Source: Sphingomonas phyllosphaerae
GTDB lineage: Bacteria; Pseudomonadota; Alphaproteobacteria; Sphingomonadales; Sphingomonadaceae
DNA: 64,000 bases
Direction of reading: 5' to 3'
Assembly (NCBI RefSeq): GCF_029623345.1
Contig: NZ_JAPYKH010000014.1
Coordinates: 41,966 to 105,965 of the forward strand
Shown here: positions 1-7,580 of the stretch, piece by piece
Layout of the letters: every line of letters starts with the position of its first letter
Numbering within the stretch: the stretch's first letter is position 1
Position numbers and translations under genes: made by a program
The notes under the pieces: model-generated
Told to the model about the DNA's origin: nothing
What the model saw: the letters and a program-made list of their open reading frames with translations, nothing else
Database searches by the model: none

Positions 1-474
1 GTCGAGCTCGGCCATGCCGTCGTCGAGCGCCTTGGCGGTGACCTTGAACGAATCGGCCAGCGTCGCCGCGCTGCCCAGCATGCCGGCGCGCAGCGCGCTC
101 GAGGTCGGCTCGGCCTGGAGCGCGGTGCTCGCCGCGAAGAAGCCGGTGAGATTGTTCGACAGCGCGCCGCCGGTCATCGCGCCCTCGATCCGCTCGAGCC
201 ACACGGTGCTCGCCTCGGTCTTCTTGGCATCCGAGCTGGCGCTGCGCACCGAGGCTTCGAGATAAGGGCTGCCGTTGCGCGCGATCCCGTCGACCACCGC
301 GCCCATGCCGTTGAGCGACGAGTTGAAACCGTTGCTCGCCTGCACCTCGCGGATCGTCGCGCTGCGCCGCACGTAGGACGCGTTGCCGGCGTTCGCGATG
401 TTCTCCGACGTCGTCGTCAGCGCGGTCTGGTACGCGCGGACGCCCGAAGCGCCAATGGAGAGCAGATCACTCAT
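1..474 (-). CDS. flgK: flagellar hook-associated protein FlgK, N-terminal part (cut by window edge)
   Basis: The first 158 codons of FlgK, which forms the hook-filament junction outside the cell; the rest lies beyond base 1. The protein opens MSDLLSIGASGVRAYQTAL and continues with SENIANAGNASYVRR, the N-terminal helix signature shared by rod, hook and hook-associated proteins. The ATG at 474 overlaps the TGA of the rod-binding gene as ATGA, which suggests translational coupling and makes this the distal gene of the flgB operon seen here. FlgK rather than FlgE or FlgG is inferred from position after the rod-binding gene and from the sequence after the signature (GMGAVVDGIARNGSPYLE). Confidence 0.93.
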   Translation of the reverse strand, partial: MSDLLSIGASGVRAYQTALTTTSENIANAGNASYVRRSATIREVQASNGFNSSLNGMGAVVDGIARNGSPYLEASVRSASSDAKKTEASTVWLERIEGAMTGGALSNNLTGFFAASTALQAEPTSSALRAGMLGSAATLADSFKVTAKALDDGMAELD

Positions 475-812
475 TCCACCGGCGTGCCATGATTCCCGTT
501 AAGATCCGGTTGAGATTGCGCGAGAAACTTGCTCATCGCCGCGCCGATGCCGATCGGTTTGTGTGTCGCCATCTCCTGCACCACCTTCTGGTCCGACATG
601 TCGCGGAAGGTGGTGAGCGCCTTGCTGTCGAACAAAGGGTCGGCGAGTTTGGCCTGCCGCATCGACTTCAGCATCATGCCGGTGAAGACCGATTCGAACT
701 GCTGCGCGGCCTTGTCGAGGTTGGTCTTGGTGGCGTCGCGGCTGAGGCCGGTGTCGAGCCCGGTCTTGCCGGTGATCGCGACGCCGACTCCGCTGGTGGG
801 GGTGTCCGCCAT
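471..812 (-). CDS. flgJ: rod-binding protein, FlgJ N-terminal type (no muramidase domain)
   Basis: A 113-residue protein matching only the rod-binding half of enterobacterial FlgJ: QQFESVFTGMMLKSMRQAKL followed by a short helical tail. FlgJ of gamma-proteobacteria is about 310 residues because a C-terminal glucosaminidase domain cuts peptidoglycan for the rod. That domain is absent here, as is usual in alphaproteobacteria. A separate lytic transglycosylase gene at 10153 is the obvious candidate for the missing activity. The ATG at 812 touches the stop of flgI, and the stop overlaps the flgK ATG, so it is inside the operon. Confidence 0.9.
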   Translation of the reverse strand: MADTPTSGVGVAITGKTGLDTGLSRDATKTNLDKAAQQFESVFTGMMLKSMRQAKLADPLFDSKALTTFRDMSDQKVVQEMATHKPIGIGAAMSKFLAQSQPDLNGNHGTPVE

Positions 813-1912
813 CAGAGCACCACCAGCTCGGCCTTGAGCGCGCCGGCTTCCTTCAGCGCCTCGAGGATCGCCACGAGATCGGCCGGGCTCGCGCCGATCG
901 CATTCACCGCCTTCACCACATCGGCCAGCTTGGGGCCGGGATTGAGCAGGAACATCGGCTTCTTCTCCTCCGAAACCTGAACGTTGGAGCGATTTTCCAG
1001 CGCGGTCTGGCCCTGGCTGAGCGGCGCGGGCTGGCTGACGCGCTGGTTCTCGTCGATGCGGACGGTGAGCTTGCCGTGCGTCACCGCCGCCGCGCCGACT
1101 CGCACCGCCGAGTTGATCACCACCGTGCCGGTGCGCGCGTTGACGATCACCTTGGCGGGCGGCTCTGCCGAGGCGACGTCGAGGTTCTCGATCTCGCTCA
1201 TCAGCGTGGCACGGACATCCGCGCCGGTCGGCGCGCGCACCGCGACCGACACCGCGTCGATCGCCTGCGCCACGCCCGCGCCGAACTTGCGGTTGATCGA
1301 GGCGGCGACGTTCTGCGCGGTGGTGAAGTCGGCGCGCTGGAGATTATAGGTGACGAAGGGCGTGTCGGCGAAGCCGGTCGCGACCGCGCGCTCCACCGTC
1401 GCCCCCTCGGGGATGCGGCCGGTGGAGGGAATGTTGACGACGATCTTGGAGCCGTCCGCGCCCTCGGCGCCGAGCCCGCCGACCGCAAGATTGCCCTGCG
1501 CCATGGCGTAGACCTGCCCGTCGGCGCCCAGCAGCGGGGTCAGCACGAGGCTGCCGCCACGCAGCGACTTGGCCTTGCCCATCGAGGCGACGGTAATGTC
1601 GATCCGCTGGCCGGGCTTGGCGAAGGCGGGCAGCTCGGCGGTGATCAGCACCACCGCGGCGTTCTTCAGCCCCGGGTTGACGCCTGCGGGCAGCTGGAGG
1701 CCGAAGCGCGACGCGACTGCCTTCACCGACTGCACGGTATATTCGAGATTGTCGTCGCCGGTGCCGGGCAGGCCGACCACGACGCCATAGCCGGTCAGCT
1801 GGTTGGCGCGGATGCCCTGAAAGCCGCCGAGATCCTTGATCCGGTCGGCGTGGGCGGGGCCGGCGACGGCGGCGGCGAGCGCGGCGAGCGCAAGGAGCAG
1901 CTGGCGTATCAT
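812..1912 (-). CDS. flgI: flagellar P-ring protein FlgI
   Basis: A 366-residue periplasmic protein that assembles the P-ring bushing around the flagellar rod in the peptidoglycan layer. Residues 1-22 are a signal peptide ending AHA before DRIKDLGG. The mature start (RIKDLGGFQGIRANQL, then GYGVVVGLPGTGD) is the strongly conserved FlgI N-terminus, and the length is normal for the family (about 360-370). The start shares its last base with the flgH stop, so the two ring genes are tightly coupled. The C-terminus (ADLVAILEALKEAGAL) also matches the family. Confidence 0.97.
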   Translation of the reverse strand: MIRQLLLALAALAAAVAGPAHADRIKDLGGFQGIRANQLTGYGVVVGLPGTGDDNLEYTVQSVKAVASRFGLQLPAGVNPGLKNAAVVLITAELPAFAKPGQRIDITVASMGKAKSLRGGSLVLTPLLGADGQVYAMAQGNLAVGGLGAEGADGSKIVVNIPSTGRIPEGATVERAVATGFADTPFVTYNLQRADFTTAQNVAASINRKFGAGVAQAIDAVSVAVRAPTGADVRATLMSEIENLDVASAEPPAKVIVNARTGTVVINSAVRVGAAAVTHGKLTVRIDENQRVSQPAPLSQGQTALENRSNVQVSEEKKPMFLLNPGPKLADVVKAVNAIGASPADLVAILEALKEAGALKAELVVL

Positions 1913-2640
1913 CAGAACGGGCTCACGACCTGGAAGAAGCGGGATAGCCAGCCCTGCCGGCTGGAACGCGCGACGTCGCCCTTGCCGGTATAGGCGATCT
2001 GCGCGTCGGCGACGCGGGTGGAGGGCACGCGGTTGTCGCGGTCGACGTCGGCGGTGCGGACGATACCCTTGATCTGGACGAACTCGTCGCCGCGGTTGAG
2101 CGTCACGCGCTTCTGCCCGCGCACCAGCATCGTGCCGTTGGGATAGACCTCGGCGACGGTGACGGAGACCTCGCCCGAGAGCGAATTGGCCTGGTCGGCG
2201 GTGCCGGTGCCGTTGAAGCCGCGCTTGCCGCTCGAGCCCACGTCGGTGCCGCTGACGATCCCGCCGAGCGGGCCGGTCGACGGCGGGGTGAGCGAGAAGC
2301 TGCCGTCCGAGGCGAGCTTGGACGAGGAGGATTTGGAAGCGGCGGTGCGCTCCACCAGCACGATCGTCAGCGGATCGCCGACCCGGCGCGCGCGCCAGCC
2401 CTCGTACAGCGCGGCATAGCCGTCGGCGACCTGGAAGATCGAACCGTTGGCGGCGGGCGGCGCGGGCGGCTGGGCCGGCGCGTGCACCGCGGAGAAATCC
2501 TCCGCCGGCTTCTTCTTGAGCACCTTGCCGAGCAGCCCGGCGTGCGCCGGGGCGGGCACCAGCGCCGCGGCGGCGAGCGCGCCGAGCGCGCTGCCCAGCA
2601 CGACCCGCACGCGGCGGCGGAGAGGAGAGAGACGGTTCAT
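1912..2640 (-). CDS. flgH: flagellar L-ring protein FlgH, without a lipobox cysteine
   Basis: A 242-residue L-ring protein forming the outer-membrane bushing of the basal body. Family features are the LYEGWRARRVGDPLTIVLVE block, the SLSGEVSVTVAEVYPNG region and the final FFQVVSPF. The N-terminus (residues 1-34, ending VPAPAHA) reads as a signal-peptidase I signal followed by GLLGK. There is no cysteine anywhere in the protein, whereas FlgH of model bacteria is a lipoprotein with an N-terminal lipidated Cys. It sits between flgG and flgI in the usual order. Confidence 0.95.
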   Translation of the reverse strand: MNRLSPLRRRVRVVLGSALGALAAAALVPAPAHAGLLGKVLKKKPAEDFSAVHAPAQPPAPPAANGSIFQVADGYAALYEGWRARRVGDPLTIVLVERTAASKSSSSKLASDGSFSLTPPSTGPLGGIVSGTDVGSSGKRGFNGTGTADQANSLSGEVSVTVAEVYPNGTMLVRGQKRVTLNRGDEFVQIKGIVRTADVDRDNRVPSTRVADAQIAYTGKGDVARSSRQGWLSRFFQVVSPF

Positions 2641-2648
2641 GGCCGATT

Positions 2649-3440
2649 CTATGACATGTTTTGGTTAACGTATTTCAGCATGTCGTCGGTCGCCGAGATC
2701 ATCTTCGAGTTGACCTCATAGGCGCGCTGGGTCTCGATCATGTCGACCAGCTCCTCCACAACGTTGACGTTGCTCGCCTCGAGCGTGCCCTGGCGAACGC
2801 GGCCGCGGCCGTCCTCGCCGGCGACGCCGAGGTTGGCGGCACCGCTGGCGGCGCTCTCGGTGAGGAAATTGTCGCCGGTCGCGGTGAGGCCCGCCGGGTT
2901 GGGGAAGCTGGCGACCTGGATCTGGCCGAGGTTCTGCGCCTGGTCCTGCCCCGGCACGGTGGCGGAGACGGTGCCGTCGAGCCCGATCGTGATCTGCGTC
3001 GCGTTGGCGGGCACGGTGATGCCCGGCATCACCTGATAGCCCTGGCTGGTGATCAGCAGGCCCTCGGGCGAGCGCGAGAAATTGCCCGCGCGCGTGTAGC
3101 CGAGCTGGCCGCCGGGCATCTGCACCTGGAAATAGCCGTCGCCGTCGAGCGCGAGGTCGAGGCTGTTGCCGGTCTGGTTCATCGAGCCCTGCGTCTCGGT
3201 GCGCGACGTGCCCTGCACGCGCACGCCGGTGCCGAGATTGAGCCCGGTGGCGTATTTGCTCTCCGCGGTCGATTGCGCGCCCGCGGCGGTGACGACCTGG
3301 TAGGACAAGGTCTCGAACGAGGCACGGTCGCGCTTGAAGCCGGTGGTGCTGACGTTGGCGAGATTGTTCGAGATGACGCGCATGCGCGTGTCCTGGGCGT
3401 CGAGCCCGGTACGCGCGATGTGCATGGCGGACGTGGTCAT
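2649..3440 (-). CDS. flgG: flagellar distal rod protein FlgG
   Basis: A 263-residue distal rod protein, close to the usual 260-262. It begins with helices ending NLANVSTTGFKRDRASF, the rod/hook N-terminal signature, has the central GDGYFQVQMPGGQLGYTRAG block, and ends with the conserved LVDMIETQRAYEVNSKMI helix that packs into the rod. FlgG is exported by the flagellar type III machinery (FlhA at 11024). It lies 14 bases after flgF and 8 before flgH in the operon. Confidence 0.97.
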   Translation of the reverse strand: MTTSAMHIARTGLDAQDTRMRVISNNLANVSTTGFKRDRASFETLSYQVVTAAGAQSTAESKYATGLNLGTGVRVQGTSRTETQGSMNQTGNSLDLALDGDGYFQVQMPGGQLGYTRAGNFSRSPEGLLITSQGYQVMPGITVPANATQITIGLDGTVSATVPGQDQAQNLGQIQVASFPNPAGLTATGDNFLTESAASGAANLGVAGEDGRGRVRQGTLEASNVNVVEELVDMIETQRAYEVNSKMISATDDMLKYVNQNMS

Positions 3441-3454
3441 GGTCTAATCCTTCC

Positions 3455-4207
3455 TCAGCCCGGCAGGCGCATCACCGATGCGCTCGACTCGTCCATGGAT
3501 TTGGCCTCCTTGAGCAGGTTGGCCTGGAGCTCGTAGCTGCGCTGGTTCTCGATCATGTCGACCAGCGCCTCGGTCATGTTGACGTTCGATCCCTCGAGCG
3601 CACCCGCGGTGACCTTGCCGTCGAGATTCTCGGGCAGCGAACCGCCGCCGCGTACGTGGAGCAGGTTGTCGAGCCCCTTCACCGTGTCGGAACCGGCGGA
3701 GGAGACCAATTTGAGCCGGTCGATCACCTGCGGCTGGCCGCTCTTGTCGCCCTGCGGCACGATCGAGACCGATCCGTCCGAGCCGATCGCCACCGTCTCG
3801 TACGGCGGCAGCGTGATCGGGCCGCTCGACCCCATCACCAGGAAGCCGTCGCCGGTCTGCAGCGTGCCCGATTCGGACACGGTGAAATCGCCGCGGCGGC
3901 TGTACGCCTCGCTGCCGTCGGCGCCCTGGACGGTGAGCCAGGTGTCGCGGTCGCCCAGCGCGACATCGAGCGGGCGACCGGTCTGCTGCATCGCGCCCGG
4001 CGCGCGATCGGCGTCGCGCACCTCTTCCGATGTGGGCGCGCGCGCCGACAGCTGCGACGAGCCGTCGGAGAGGATGATGCGGTCGAACGAGACGCGGTCG
4101 GCGCGGAAGCCGGTGGTCGATGCGTTCGCCATATTGTTGGCGATCGCGGCCTGCGCCTGCATGTGCGCGCGCAGTCCGGTCGCCGCGGTGTAGACCAGCT
4201 TGTCCAC
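3455..4207 (-). CDS. flgF: flagellar proximal rod protein FlgF
   Basis: A 250-residue proximal-rod subunit. It opens MDKLVYTAATGLRAHMQAQA, followed by NNMANASTTGFRADRVSF, and ends with the LVDMIENQRSYELQANLLK helix shared with FlgG and FlgE. FlgF rather than FlgG follows from the DKLVYTA opening and from its place between flgE and flgG. Spacing to flgE is 32 bases with an AGGAGAGG ribosome-binding site just before the ATG at 4207. Confidence 0.95.
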   Translation of the reverse strand: MDKLVYTAATGLRAHMQAQAAIANNMANASTTGFRADRVSFDRIILSDGSSQLSARAPTSEEVRDADRAPGAMQQTGRPLDVALGDRDTWLTVQGADGSEAYSRRGDFTVSESGTLQTGDGFLVMGSSGPITLPPYETVAIGSDGSVSIVPQGDKSGQPQVIDRLKLVSSAGSDTVKGLDNLLHVRGGGSLPENLDGKVTAGALEGSNVNMTEALVDMIENQRSYELQANLLKEAKSMDESSASVMRLPG

Positions 4208-4239
4208 TTACATCCTCTCCTAGAACCTCAAGGCCGCGC

Positions 4240-5520
4240 TTACGCGCGGATGTTGAGGATCGACTGCGAGACCTGAGTCGCCGTATCGAGCGCCTTGGCG
4301 TTCGCCTGGAAGTTGCGCTGTGCCGCAATAAGGTTAACAAGCTCTTCGGTGATATCGACGTTGGAGCCCTCGAGCTGGCCCGACTTCAGGCTGCCGAAGC
4401 CTTCCGCCGCGGCGAAACCGAGCGTCGCCTTCCCCGAGATACCGGTCGCCTGCCAATAGTTGCTGCCAGCCTGGCGCAGCCCGGTCGGCGCCGAGAACTT
4501 GGCGATCGCCACCTTGCCCAGCGGCACGATGTCCGAGTTGGAGTAGCTCGCCTTGATGATGCCCGCGTCGTCGACGGTGATGCCGACCAGCTGGCCGACC
4601 GCGACGCCGTCCTGCGTGCGCGCGCTCACCGCGGCCGCCGCCGCGGTCTGGGTCGAGCCGGTGAGGTCAAGCGTGATCGACTGCGCCGCGGCGCCCGATG
4701 CCGGGATGAAATCCTCGAACTGGATGCTCTGCGCCCCGGTCAGCGCACCCTTGGTGTCATACACCTGGGTGATCGGGCCGGCCGACGTTTGGCCCTTGGG
4801 CGTCAGCATCTGGTCGCCGACATAGGTGAACACCTGCCACGTGCCGGTGTTCGGCGGCGTGGCGGCGGGCTGGCCCTCCGCGGTGCGAACGTAATAGCTC
4901 GTCATCGTCATCGGGTTGCCGTTGGCGTCGTAGATGCGGGTCGCGACCGAGTTGTTGTACGTGGTGGTGTCGGTGCGCTTGAACGCGGCCGGATCCTTCA
5001 CCGTCGCGGTCGACGGGATCTGCACCTTGGTGGCGACGTTGTTGGTCATCTTCGGCGTGCCGCTGGTCGGCTGGATCTGCAGGTTGGTCAGCGACTTGTC
5101 GCCGGTCGCCGTGACGTTGCCGTCATTGTCGACCGGGTAGACCATCAAATAGCTGCCCTGCGCGTCGATCACGTTGCGGCTCTCGTCCACGGTGAAGGCG
5201 CCGGTGCGGGTGTAGTTGACCTGGTCCGACAGGCCGGTCGACTTCACCACGAAGAAGCCCTCGCCCAGGATCTGCATGTCGAGCGCGCTCTTCGTCTGGT
5301 TCGACGAGCCGTCGCTGAACTGCTGCACCGTGCCCTTCACCGACACGCCCGAGCCGACCATCTTGCGCGGGTCGGTCGAGACGTTCGACGAGATCACGTC
5401 GGCGAACGCGGTGCGGCTCTTCTTGAAGCCGTTGGTGGAGACGTTGGCGAGGTTGTGGCTGATGACCGACATGTCGGTCTGCATGGCCTGGAGACCGGAG
5501 AGCGAGGTGAAGAAGGACAT
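4240..5520 (-). CDS. flgE: flagellar hook protein FlgE
   Basis: A 426-residue hook subunit, which polymerises into the universal joint of the flagellum. It opens MSFFTSLSGLQAMQTDMSVI, then NLANVSTNGFKKSRTAF, and ends LVNLIAAQRNFQANAKALDT, both diagnostic of FlgE. The middle (EGFFVVKS...YTRTGAFTVDE and a variable Ala/Thr-rich domain) matches the surface-exposed part of hook proteins. It follows flgD in the standard order. A CAGGAGTATTCGCC leader gives a clear ribosome-binding site for the ATG at 5520. Confidence 0.97.
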   Translation of the reverse strand: MSFFTSLSGLQAMQTDMSVISHNLANVSTNGFKKSRTAFADVISSNVSTDPRKMVGSGVSVKGTVQQFSDGSSNQTKSALDMQILGEGFFVVKSTGLSDQVNYTRTGAFTVDESRNVIDAQGSYLMVYPVDNDGNVTATGDKSLTNLQIQPTSGTPKMTNNVATKVQIPSTATVKDPAAFKRTDTTTYNNSVATRIYDANGNPMTMTSYYVRTAEGQPAATPPNTGTWQVFTYVGDQMLTPKGQTSAGPITQVYDTKGALTGAQSIQFEDFIPASGAAAQSITLDLTGSTQTAAAAAVSARTQDGVAVGQLVGITVDDAGIIKASYSNSDIVPLGKVAIAKFSAPTGLRQAGSNYWQATGISGKATLGFAAAEGFGSLKSGQLEGSNVDITEELVNLIAAQRNFQANAKALDTATQVSQSILNIRA

Positions 5521-5562
5521 GGCGAATACTCCTGGGGAAAGCGGGAAGAGGAGAAGTAGGGT

Positions 5563-6285
5563 TCAGGCGACCTTGCGGACCGCGGCGGGATCGACCGTGC
5601 CGAGCCCGGTGACGTTGAGGACGGGCGAGCCGCCGGCGGGCAGGCTGGCGCTCTCGACCGGGGCCCACACGAGGGAAGCGGCATCGACGATCACCGAACC
5701 CTTCGCCGCCTCGACCGTGACGGTGTAAGGGCCGTTCTCGATCTTGTTGCCGGCGTCGTCCTTGCCATCCCAGCTGTAGCTGGCCTCGCCCGCAGGCTGC
5801 GCGCCGAGCTGGATGTTCTTGACCGGGCGGCCGTCCTTGTCGGCGATCGAGACGTTGACGTCGGTCGCGTCGCCGGTCAGCTCGACCGCGCCCGCAATCC
5901 CGCCCGAGGTGCGCTCGTACGCGGTCTTGCCCTCGGTCAGCACGGTGCGGCCGACGAAGCCCATCGCGTCGGTGGCGGTGGTGGAATTGAGCCGCCCGCT
6001 GATGCCCGACAGCGTCTGGTTCATCTCGCTGATGCCGGCGACCGACGAGAACTGCGCCATCTGTGCGACCATCTGGGTGTTGTCGACCGGGTTGAACGGG
6101 TCCTGATAGGCCAGCTGCGCGGTCATCAGAGCGATGAAGTCCTTCTGCCCCAGCGTCGACTTGCCGGTGGTGGCGCTGACGCCGCTCGCAGTGGTGGTGT
6201 TCGACCGCGCGACGCCCGCAGCGGCGAAGATCGCGTCCTGCGAGGATTTGTCGATGGCGGAGGTGTTGGCGGTGATGCTGGTCAT
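5563..6285 (-). CDS. flgD: flagellar hook capping protein FlgD
   Basis: A 240-residue scaffold needed for hook assembly; the cap is shed when the hook is complete. Family hallmarks are LGQKDFIALMTAQLAYQDPF followed by NPVDNTQMVAQMAQFSSV near residues 47-85. After these comes a C-terminal FlgD Ig/tudor-like part with YSWDGKDDAGNKIENGPYTV. The ATG at 6285 lies two bases from the flgC stop, so the pair is translationally coupled. Confidence 0.96.
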   Translation of the reverse strand: MTSITANTSAIDKSSQDAIFAAAGVARSNTTTASGVSATTGKSTLGQKDFIALMTAQLAYQDPFNPVDNTQMVAQMAQFSSVAGISEMNQTLSGISGRLNSTTATDAMGFVGRTVLTEGKTAYERTSGGIAGAVELTGDATDVNVSIADKDGRPVKNIQLGAQPAGEASYSWDGKDDAGNKIENGPYTVTVEAAKGSVIVDAASLVWAPVESASLPAGGSPVLNVTGLGTVDPAAVRKVA

Positions 6286-6287
6286 GA

Positions 6288-6698
6288 TCAGCGGCCCATC
6301 TTGAGGGTGTCGAGGATCAGCGTCTTGGCGGTCTGCATGACCTCGACGTTGTTCTGGTAGGTGCGCGCGGTCTCCATCATGTCGACCAGCTCACGCGATT
6401 CATCGACGGCGGCGTCGAAGACGTAGCCGTCCTTGTTCGCCATCGGGCTGCCGGGATCGTAGCGCTTGGTCGGCGCCTCACCCGCGGTGACGATCTGCTG
6501 CACGTCGGTGGTGGAAAGCCCGCTGGCTTCGTCGAAGCTGGTGCGGAACACCGGCTTCATCGTCTTGTACGCGGCCTCTTCCGAGCCCGCGACGCCGCCC
6601 GCGTTGGCGAGGTTGGACGCGGTGGTGTTCATCCGCGTCAGCTGCGCCGACATGGCGCGGCCAGCGACCTGGAAGATGGTGAGCGGCGAGCCGGACAT
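6288..6698 (-). CDS. flgC: flagellar proximal rod protein FlgC
   Basis: A 136-residue rod subunit, the standard FlgC length. It has the N-terminal SAQLTRMNTTASNLANAGGV helix, the central YVFDAAVDESRELVDMMETA block and the final helix ending KTLILDTLKMGR. The motif after NLANAG departs slightly from the more usual NLANA-T-G-Y form. It follows flgB by four bases, as in most flagellar operons. Confidence 0.96.
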   Translation of the reverse strand: MSGSPLTIFQVAGRAMSAQLTRMNTTASNLANAGGVAGSEEAAYKTMKPVFRTSFDEASGLSTTDVQQIVTAGEAPTKRYDPGSPMANKDGYVFDAAVDESRELVDMMETARTYQNNVEVMQTAKTLILDTLKMGR

Positions 6699-6702
6699 CG
6701 TC

Positions 6703-7044
6703 TTACTCCCCCTTCAGCGCGCGCGTGATCTGGCCGATGCGCCCGTTGAGGAACGAGAGCGTCGTCTGATACTGCACCGCGTTTTCGGCGAAGGCGGTCT
6801 GCTCGGTGGAAAGCTCCACCGTGTTGCCGTCCATCGAGGGCTGGGTCGGCACGCGATATTTCAGCGCGTCGCCGACACCGTCAGCGCCCTGCCGCTCGAC
6901 CGCGCCGAGCGCGGTCTTGAAGTCGATGTCGCGGGCCTTGAAATTGGGCGTGGACGCGTTGGCGATGTTCGACGCGAGCACGCCCATGCGCTGGCTGCGC
7001 ACCTCCAGGGCTGCTCCGTGAACTCCGAACAAACTCTCAGCCAC
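6703..7044 (-). CDS. flgB: flagellar proximal rod protein FlgB (GTG start chosen)
   Basis: The first gene of the minus-strand flagellar operon, encoding a proximal rod subunit next to the MS ring. The protein reads AESLFGVHGAALEVRSQRMG then ASNIANASTPNFKARDIDF, both typical of FlgB. I chose the GTG at 7044 (113 residues) because a strong GGAGG lies eight bases upstream and because homologues start at this point. An in-frame ATG at 7059 would add five residues but has no ribosome-binding site. The operon is preceded by a sigma-54 promoter at 7099-7113, giving a leader of about 43 bases. Confidence 0.93.
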   Translation of the reverse strand: MAESLFGVHGAALEVRSQRMGVLASNIANASTPNFKARDIDFKTALGAVERQGADGVGDALKYRVPTQPSMDGNTVELSTEQTAFAENAVQYQTTLSFLNGRIGQITRALKGE

Positions 7045-7098
7045 TGGCCGAACCTCCATGCGAGACGGGGATCGCCCGTCGCCTTCGCGGAGAGTGGA

Positions 7099-7113
7099 GC
7101 AAGCGGCGTGCCA
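7099..7113 (-). promoter_or_regulatory. sigma-54 (RpoN) promoter of the flgB operon
   Basis: Read on the minus strand the site is TGGCAC-GCCGC-TTGC, a perfect -24/-12 sigma-54 element with the required 5-base spacer. It points into flgB. If the C of TTGC is -12, transcription starts near 7087, which leaves room for the GGAGG and the GTG at 7044. Flagellar rod and hook operons of alphaproteobacteria are known to be sigma-54 dependent and to need an activator of the FlbD type. Confidence 0.88.
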
Positions 7114-7164
7114 AATGCTGTCAGGACGGTGATGGAGCGCAAGGGAAGCGTGAGGCGGCAAAGG

Positions 7165-7245
7165 CTTGCCGCTTGCCGGCCGGATTTGCCGGCAAGCGGC
7201 GCTGCCGGTGGTTGCCGGATGGCTGCCGAGCGCGGTTGCCGGGAG
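7165..7245. promoter_or_regulatory. cluster of TTGCCGG/CCGGCAA repeats, candidate sigma-54 activator (FlbD-like) enhancer
   Basis: Within 80 bases the motif TTGCCGG or TGCCGG occurs near 7173, 7186, 7203, 7212 and 7236, with a degenerate TGCCGA near 7224. The first two form a perfect 13-bp inverted repeat (GCCGCTTGCCGGC at 7168-7180 and its complement at 7188-7200). The cluster lies 55-130 bases upstream of the flgB sigma-54 promoter and about 310 bases upstream of the divergent motor-gene promoter. That is a normal distance for an enhancer bound by an AAA+ activator. The CGGCAA core recalls the ftr sites of Caulobacter FlbD; this link is inference. Confidence 0.45.
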
Positions 7246-7344
7246 CTCGCATGGCCGCGAAGCTATCGTGCTCCGGCGAGGGCCGGAGCCTAAATGGGAT
7301 GGCCGCGGTGAGGCGCACGAAGGCCCACCCCTGCCCTCTCTTTC

Positions 7345-7373
7345 CGTCATCCTGAGCTCGTCTCAGGATGACG
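7345..7373. repeat. palindromic hairpin, compact member of the CGTCATCC...GGATGACG repeat family
   Basis: CGTCATCCTGAG (7345-7356) and CTCAGGATGACG (7362-7373) form a perfect 12-bp stem with a 5-base loop. The same end sequence bounds longer elements at 21602-21695 and 33943-34044. Here it lies in the divergent region between flgB and the motor genes, so it is not a simple terminator of either. Confidence 0.7.
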
Positions 7374-7473
7374 CTAGTGGAGAGGGGGTCTCACCCCCGC
7401 TCGCCTCCGCCCCGGCGGCCGTCGGGTCCAACTGGAGGACGGTGGTGGATCACACCACGGCTATCCCACCTGG

Positions 7474-7493
7474 ACCCCGGCGTTCGCCGGGGT
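7474..7493. repeat. REP-like palindrome (CCCCGGCG type)
   Basis: Two 9-bp arms ACCCCGGCG and CGCCGGGGT are separated by TT and flanked by TGG and GGTCC. Near-identical copies are at 40207-40226, and related ones at 10031, 32311, 32445 and 40138. All lie between genes. Confidence 0.7.
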
Positions 7494-7553
7494 GGTCCCA
7501 AAGAGCCGGTGCGTCGCAGAGGAAAAACGATCCCATCGACGGCCATCCCCAAC

Positions 7554-7568
7554 TGGCCCGCGCCTTGC
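7554..7568 (+). promoter_or_regulatory. sigma-54 promoter of the motor gene pair
   Basis: TGGCCC-GCGCC-TTGC matches the TGGCAC-N5-TTGC consensus except for one base, with exact spacing. Taking the C of TTGC as -12 puts the transcription start at 7580, one base before the ATG at 7581. The message would be leaderless, or the true start codon is a later one such as the ATG at 7593. Confidence 0.8.
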
Positions 7569-7580
7569 ACTGACGCAGGC

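Noticed and set aside
7044..7059. ATG at 7059 as the flgB start
   Set aside because: No ribosome-binding site precedes it, whereas GGAGG stands eight bases before the GTG at 7044, where homologues begin.
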